Shown one piece after another: positions 31,278-35,315 of a stretch of DNA of 35,315 nt; the first letter of the stretch is position 1; every line of letters starts with the position of its first letter. The notes below the pieces were generated by a model that saw only the letters and a program-made list of their open reading frames with translations, was not told the origin of the DNA and did no database searches. Position numbers and translations under genes: made by a program. Source of the stretch: JAWXUE01 sp044432925 (GTDB lineage Bacteria > Bacillota_I > Bacilli_A > Acholeplasmatales > Anaeroplasmataceae); assembly GCA_044432925.1 (NCBI GenBank), contig JAWXUE010000014.1, positions 1 to 35,315 on the forward strand, given 5' to 3'.

Positions 31278-33403
31278 TACATACTTTTCCTATCTTTAAT
31301 CTCTTCCATTTTAGCTGAATTTAATCTTGTATCACCTTTAACTCTTGAATACGATAAATAACCATTCATACGATCAATTTTAGTTAAATTTGAAGATCCA
31401 CACTTAGGACATGCTTCCATATTTAATTCCTCATGACCACAATCATCACAATAAGATAAAGCTAAATTAACACCTTCATAATATCCTTTTTTCATCGCTC
31501 TTAGTACTAATGTTCTAATTGCATCAATATTATATCCGATATTATATTTAACATATTGTATTTTACCACCGTTTGATAACTCCCAAAATTTACCTTCTAA
31601 ATCTTGTTTTTCAATTGGGCTTATTTCTTCTGATACATGACAGTGAAAAGAATTAGATACATAAGCTCTATCACTTACATTTTCTACTATACCATATATA
31701 TTTCTAAATTGTGAAACTTGTAATCCACATAAATTTTCAGCTGGTGTACCATAAATAGCATATAAGTGACCATCTTCTTTTTTGAATTCTTCAACTTTAT
31801 TATTTAAATATTCTAATACTTCTAAAGAAAATTGACCATCTTCTTTAACAGATTTACCATTATATAATCTTTGTAATTCATTTAGTGCTGTATATCCAAA
31901 TGATGCTGTTGCACTTTTTAATAAAGGTTTAATTTTATCATTAGGGTTTAAATTACCACCGTAAAACCCACCCTCACAATAAGCAAGAGGGTTTGTTGAT
32001 GCATGCATTTCTCCTAAATAAGAATATGTTCTTTTATGTAGGTTTCTTATTAACATTAAATAATAATCTAATACTTCAAAGAAATCTTTACTTTCTTTAC
32101 GTGCTTTAGCAAGAATCATTGGTAAATGAAGTGATACTGCTCCTATATTAAATCTTCCAACGAAAACAGGTTTATCAGTTTCATCTTCTTGTTTTAATCC
32201 TCCTCTTTCATAATAAGGAGATAAGAATGCTCTACATCCCATAGGACTAATAATTCTATTATATTTTTTATAAATATCTGATATATAACCCTCACCAGTT
32301 AAACTTAACCAATCAGGATACATTGTTTTACTACTACATTCTAAACCTAATTCGAAGATATCATTTAATTCTTTTCCTTCAGCATGTAAGTTCTCATCAT
32401 ATAAGAAAACTAGTTTAGGGAATAATACAGGCTTTTTAAGACCTTTTTTTCCTTGACCATTCATTCTTACCTTCATGCACTCTTCCATAGCCATTTTCTC
32501 AAATTTTGATGTCCCTGTACCAAATGTAACAGTTATGAATGGATAATCTCCTCTACTAGATCCTATAGTGTTGAATTTATATTCTAAACCTTGGAATCCT
32601 TGATGAAATTCTCTTCTAACATTTGTTAAAGCAATTTCTTCTATTCTATCTTTTGCTACTCCGTAGCTAGTTAATTCTTTAATATTTTTTTGATATGATT
32701 TTTCAGCATAAGGAGTTAAAATAGTTTCTAACGAAGGTACAGTAAACCCACCGTATTGTTGTGCTGCTGTAGATAATACAATATCTCCTATAACATCAAA
32801 TGCTACATCTAATGTTTTAGGTTCATTATACCAAATATTACCCATTTCAAATCCACCTGATAATACTGCGTTAACATCAAATAAACAACAGTTCATTGTG
32901 TCTCTTCTTGCACTCATATCATGAATATAAATATATCCATCATTAATTGCTTGTATCTCTTCTACATTTAAAAAGAATTTTTTATATAACTCTTTATTTA
33001 ATTGATTAAATACTAAACTTCTTTTTGTAGATACTAAAGCACTATCAGTGTTACTATTCTCTTTATCACCAATATACATAATTGATTGACTCTTATTATA
33101 AACTTCATCTAACATTTTAACAAAGTCTTGTTTATAATTTCTATAATCTTTGTAACTCTTAGCTACCTCAGAATGATATCTTTCTAAAGCACCCTCAACT
33201 AAGTTATGCATTTCAAAAATAGAAACTTCTAATAAGTTGTTTTTTAATATTTCTTCTTCAACTACTTTGCAAATATTATTTAATTCATTATCATTAAAAT
33301 CAAAAAGAACTCTCTCCGCACTTTTTGAAATTGCTTTAATTATTTTTTCAGGATTGTAACTCTCTAATGTACCATCTTTTTTTCTAATATTAAATTTTGA
33401 CAT
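31277..33403 (-). CDS. nrdD: anaerobic ribonucleoside-triphosphate reductase, class III
   Basis: Glycyl-radical enzyme that reduces NTPs to dNTPs without oxygen. 708 residues. In order: N-terminal ATP-cone (about 1-95, FNIRKKDGTLESYNPEKIIKAI region), barrel with the Cys pair in RRDTMNCCLFDVNAVLSGG, FLSPYYERGG, zinc site CDDC...CPKC near the C-terminus, and the glycyl-radical loop RMNGYL with Gly681, followed by N-x-x-K-x-x-E-x-x-x-R spacing. The ATG at 33403 is chosen over 33412 because AAGGGAG lies 8 nt upstream. First gene of nrdD-nrdG-dut; indicates anaerobic growth. Confidence 0.96.
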   Translation of the reverse strand: MSKFNIRKKDGTLESYNPEKIIKAISKSAERVLFDFNDNELNNICKVVEEEILKNNLLEVSIFEMHNLVEGALERYHSEVAKSYKDYRNYKQDFVKMLDEVYNKSQSIMYIGDKENSNTDSALVSTKRSLVFNQLNKELYKKFFLNVEEIQAINDGYIYIHDMSARRDTMNCCLFDVNAVLSGGFEMGNIWYNEPKTLDVAFDVIGDIVLSTAAQQYGGFTVPSLETILTPYAEKSYQKNIKELTSYGVAKDRIEEIALTNVRREFHQGFQGLEYKFNTIGSSRGDYPFITVTFGTGTSKFEKMAMEECMKVRMNGQGKKGLKKPVLFPKLVFLYDENLHAEGKELNDIFELGLECSSKTMYPDWLSLTGEGYISDIYKKYNRIISPMGCRAFLSPYYERGGLKQEDETDKPVFVGRFNIGAVSLHLPMILAKARKESKDFFEVLDYYLMLIRNLHKRTYSYLGEMHASTNPLAYCEGGFYGGNLNPNDKIKPLLKSATASFGYTALNELQRLYNGKSVKEDGQFSLEVLEYLNNKVEEFKKEDGHLYAIYGTPAENLCGLQVSQFRNIYGIVENVSDRAYVSNSFHCHVSEEISPIEKQDLEGKFWELSNGGKIQYVKYNIGYNIDAIRTLVLRAMKKGYYEGVNLALSYCDDCGHEELNMEACPKCGSSNLTKIDRMNGYLSYSRVKGDTRLNSAKMEEIKDRKSM

Positions 33404-33427
33404 ATTTCTCACTCCCTTGTGTTAGTA

Positions 33428-33456
33428 ATTTTACTCTAATTTTTTTCATATTACAA
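33428..33456 (-). promoter_or_regulatory. promoter candidate of nrdD-nrdG-dut
   Basis: TTGTAA (33451-33456), 17-nt spacer, TAAAAT (33428-33433) on the minus strand. I looked for a flanking NrdR box (ACAC-type 16-mer pair) and saw none. Confidence 0.5.
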
Positions 33457-33695
33457 GTGAAATACAATACTTTTTTTTATTTAATTTTGTCAACTATTTT
33501 TTTTGAAAAATACACGCTTTTTCCTTAATTAAAATTATGTTGTTATTACGACAAAATTCTATTTTTATAAAAACGCTTTTAAAAAAATCACATGCATTAA
33601 AACATCAATTAATGGCATAATAAAGCCATAAAGCATATTTTAAAATTAATTTGATGCTTTTTTTAAAAAATATTTTTTATTTTTTCTAAATGTGG
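33457..33695. other. long intergenic region between nrdD and gpmI
   Basis: The space between the divergent genes spans about 330 nt. After the nrdD promoter come A/T runs, an inverted repeat ATTTTGTC (about 33484) with GACAAAAT (about 33551), a hairpin cluster with a terminator-like end at 33603-33664, and then the gpmI promoter. No open frame of note on either strand. Confidence 0.6.
33603..33664 (+). ncRNA. hairpin cluster ending in a terminator-like stem, possible small RNA end or leader
   Basis: Plus strand: small hairpin ATGGC/GCCAT (33612-33616 with 33625-33629), then AAAGCAT/ATGCTTT (33630-33636 with 33654-33660) followed by seven T (33658-33664). An alternative long stem, CATCAATTAAT (33603-33613) with ATTAATTTGATG (33645-33656), would use the same 3' arm and break the terminator stem. 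No plus-strand gene lies upstream that needs a terminator. Transcription is not shown. Confidence 0.35.
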
Positions 33696-33701
33696 TATAA
33701 T
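33692..33701 (+). promoter_or_regulatory. extended -10 promoter of gpmI
   Basis: TGTGGTATAAT with TATAAT at 33696-33701; the -35 region is a T-run only. The transcription start near 33708 places the ATG at 33735 behind a short leader. Confidence 0.65.
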
Positions 33702-33734
33702 ATATTGAAAATAAAAAATCAAACGGAGGATTTT

Positions 33735-35306
33735 ATGAAAAAACCAGTACTTTTAGTAATCATGGATGGAGTTGGATTTTCAGCTTCAGGTATAGGTGAT
33801 GCAGTGAGCATGGCTAATACAAAAACACTAGATAATTTATTTGCAAATTGTCCTTATACAAGACTTAAAGCTCACGGTTCAGCAGTTGGATTACCAAGTG
33901 ATGAAGATATGGGAAATAGTGAAGTTGGACATAATGCACTAGGTTGTGGACAAATTTACTCTCAAGGAGCAAAATTAGTTAACGAATCAATTTCTTCAGG
34001 GAAAATATATGAAAGTGCAACTTGGAATAAAGTTGTTAATAATGTAAAAGATAATGATTCTACATTACATTTTATCGGTTTATTATCTGATGGTAATGTA
34101 CATTCAAATATCGCGCATTTAATTGCATTTTTAGAAAATGCTAAAAAAAGTAATGTTAAAAAAGTTAGATGTCATGTTATGTTAGATGGTAGAGATGTAC
34201 CTTCTACTTCTGCTTTAGAATATGTTAATCAATTAGAAGAAACTTTTGCTAAATTAAATGATAGTAATTTTGATGCTAAAATCGCTTCTGGTGGTGGAAG
34301 AATGAAAATCACTATGGATAGATATGAAGCTGATTGGGCAATGGTAGAAACAGGTTATAATACTCATGTTCACGGTATTGGTAGACAATTCGCTACTACT
34401 ACTGAGGCTGTTGAAACTTTCAGAAATGAAAATGCTGGGATAGGGGATCAGGATTTACCTGCATTCGTTATTGCAGAAAATGGTAATCCAGTTGGTAAAA
34501 TCGTTGATAATGATTCAGTTGTTTTAGTTAACTTTAGAGGAGATAGAGCTATCGAAATATCTATGGCTTTTGATAACGAAAACTTTGATAAATTTGATCG
34601 TGGAAATGCACCTAAAGTTGTTTATGCAGGTATTTTACAATATGATGGTGATTTAAATATTCCATCAAACTTCTTAGTATTCCCACCAGAAATTACAAAT
34701 ACATTAGGAGAATTCTTAGCTAATAACAAACTTTCTCAATATGCTATTTCTGAAACACAAAAATATGGACACGTTACTTATTTCTTTAATGGAAATAAAA
34801 GTGGTAAATTTAATGATGAATTAGAAACTTATGTAGAAATCCCTTCTGATAATATTAGTTTTGATAAAGCACCAGCAATGAAATGTGTTGAAATTAGTGA
34901 AAAATTAATTGAAGCTATGAACTCTAAAAAATTTGATTTCTTAAGAGTTAATTATCCAAATGGAGACATGGTTGGTCATACAGGTAATTTAGAAGCTACT
35001 ATTGCTTCTGTAGAGGCATTAGATGCATCTTTAGGTAAAGTATTAGAAGTTGCTGCTAAAAATGATGTTATTGTTTGTATTACAGCAGATCATGGTAATG
35101 CTGATGAAATGTTAGAAAAAAATAAAAAAGGTGAAATAGCTGTACGTACAGCACACTCTTTAAATGAAGTTCCATTCATTATTGTAGATAATAATAAAAA
35201 ATATACTTTAAAAGATGGATTAGGTTTAGCTAATGTTGCTTCAACTATTGCAGATTTATTTGAATTAAAAGCACCAAGTGCTTGGGAAGAATCAATTATT
35301 AAATAA
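33735..35306 (+). CDS. gpmI: 2,3-bisphosphoglycerate-independent phosphoglycerate mutase (plant-like type)
   Basis: Interconverts 3- and 2-phosphoglycerate in glycolysis; Mn-dependent alkaline-phosphatase-fold enzyme. 523 residues. Seen: VIMDGVG (metal Asp11), DMGNSEVGHNALG with phospho-Ser62, LDGRDVPSTSA, MDRYEADWAMV, FRGDRAIE, YPNGDMVGHTGN and TADHGNADEM. Segments such as VYAGILQYDGDLNIP, SETQKYGHVTYFFNGNKSG, YVEIPSD and KNKKGE resemble plant and trypanosomatid enzymes more than E. coli or B. subtilis GpmI. The ATG at 33735 follows CGGAGGA by 4 nt; the in-frame ATG at 33690 lies in the promoter and is rejected. Confidence 0.95.
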   Translation: MKKPVLLVIMDGVGFSASGIGDAVSMANTKTLDNLFANCPYTRLKAHGSAVGLPSDEDMGNSEVGHNALGCGQIYSQGAKLVNESISSGKIYESATWNKVVNNVKDNDSTLHFIGLLSDGNVHSNIAHLIAFLENAKKSNVKKVRCHVMLDGRDVPSTSALEYVNQLEETFAKLNDSNFDAKIASGGGRMKITMDRYEADWAMVETGYNTHVHGIGRQFATTTEAVETFRNENAGIGDQDLPAFVIAENGNPVGKIVDNDSVVLVNFRGDRAIEISMAFDNENFDKFDRGNAPKVVYAGILQYDGDLNIPSNFLVFPPEITNTLGEFLANNKLSQYAISETQKYGHVTYFFNGNKSGKFNDELETYVEIPSDNISFDKAPAMKCVEISEKLIEAMNSKKFDFLRVNYPNGDMVGHTGNLEATIASVEALDASLGKVLEVAAKNDVIVCITADHGNADEMLEKNKKGEIAVRTAHSLNEVPFIIVDNNKKYTLKDGLGLANVASTIADLFELKAPSAWEESIIK

Positions 35307-35315
35307 TAAATAAAA

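Noticed and set aside
33413..33480. NrdR box upstream of nrdD
   Set aside because: No 16-bp ACAC-type palindrome pair is present. A TTGTA direct repeat exists but does not match.
33690..33734. Longer gpmI beginning at the ATG at 33690
   Set aside because: That ATG lies in the extended -10 promoter and has no Shine-Dalgarno; the ATG at 33735 has GGAGG and matches the family start.
1..35315. tRNA, rRNA, CRISPR array, IS element, prophage
   Set aside because: No cloverleaf-like segments, no regular spaced repeats, no transposase or phage structural genes; XerC is the chromosomal type by its neighbour trmFO.

Overview
The window is a very AT-rich (roughly a quarter G+C by eye), gene-dense stretch with strong Shine-Dalgarno sites, TTGACA/TATAAT promoters and many 1-13 nt gene overlaps. 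PolC-type replicase, TrmFO-XerC, a CadC-type regulator, a YaiI/YqxD protein and an ECF S-component point to a low-GC Firmicute. TGA is used as a stop codon (aroA, aroQ, the response regulator, cadA), so this is not a code-4 Mycoplasma. The anaerobic ribonucleotide reductase pair nrdD-nrdG suggests an anaerobe. An uncultured gut Bacilli/Erysipelotrichia-like lineage is a reasonable inference. A run of exactly 100 N at 26101-26200 marks an assembly gap, so this is a draft genome or MAG.

Layout, with almost everything on the minus strand. 1-4616: a shikimate/chorismate operon read aroF-aroB-aroA-aroQ-aroE-aroC, with aroC running off the left edge. 4712-10745: a BI-1/YccA membrane protein, then polC behind a small membrane protein gene. 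10878-11831 (plus strand): a YtqA-type radical SAM protein, whose 3' end overlaps the convergent 11794-13704 gene. That gene is a degenerate leucyl-tRNA synthetase homologue without its catalytic signatures, and it lies just behind acpP. 14122-19064: a metal-efflux operon (copA fused to a CopZ domain, cadC, a small HMA protein, cadA) behind two promoters, each followed by an SmtB/ArsR-type dyad. 19242-21435: xerC and trmFO. 21588-24490: a LysM protein, a FolT-like ECF S-component with an unusual N-terminal extension, and a membrane-anchored choloylglycine-hydrolase-like enzyme. 24595-28302: a two-component system with a MacB-like ABC exporter interrupted by the gap. 28411-30202: a YaiI/YqxD protein and an APC permease that seems to lack a normal start codon. 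30295-33403: nrdD-nrdG-dut. 33735-35306 (plus strand): gpmI of a plant-like type.

How the genes work together. The aro genes carry carbon from PEP and erythrose-4-phosphate to chorismate. The cop/cad operon couples a Cu(I)-type pump, a Zn/Cd/Pb-type pump, two small HMA metal carriers and a CadC sensor under one control region. The response regulator, kinase and ABC exporter form a typical envelope-stress or antimicrobial-peptide module, followed by the secreted-side Ntn hydrolase. nrdD-nrdG-dut handles anaerobic dNTP supply and dUTP removal.

The most unusual item is the LeuRS-derived protein at 11794-13704. It keeps the colinear LeuRS layout, including an editing-domain remnant, but HIGH reads EMND and KMSKS reads EVIRA. 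It cannot be a normal synthetase, yet the frame is intact and has a strong ribosome binding site. Other points of interest are the CopA-CopZ fusion with an internal start, the paired promoter-operators, a PolC zinc-ligand loss, a non-AUG start, the FolT extension and a possible small RNA upstream of gpmI. I found no tRNA, rRNA, CRISPR, IS element or prophage.
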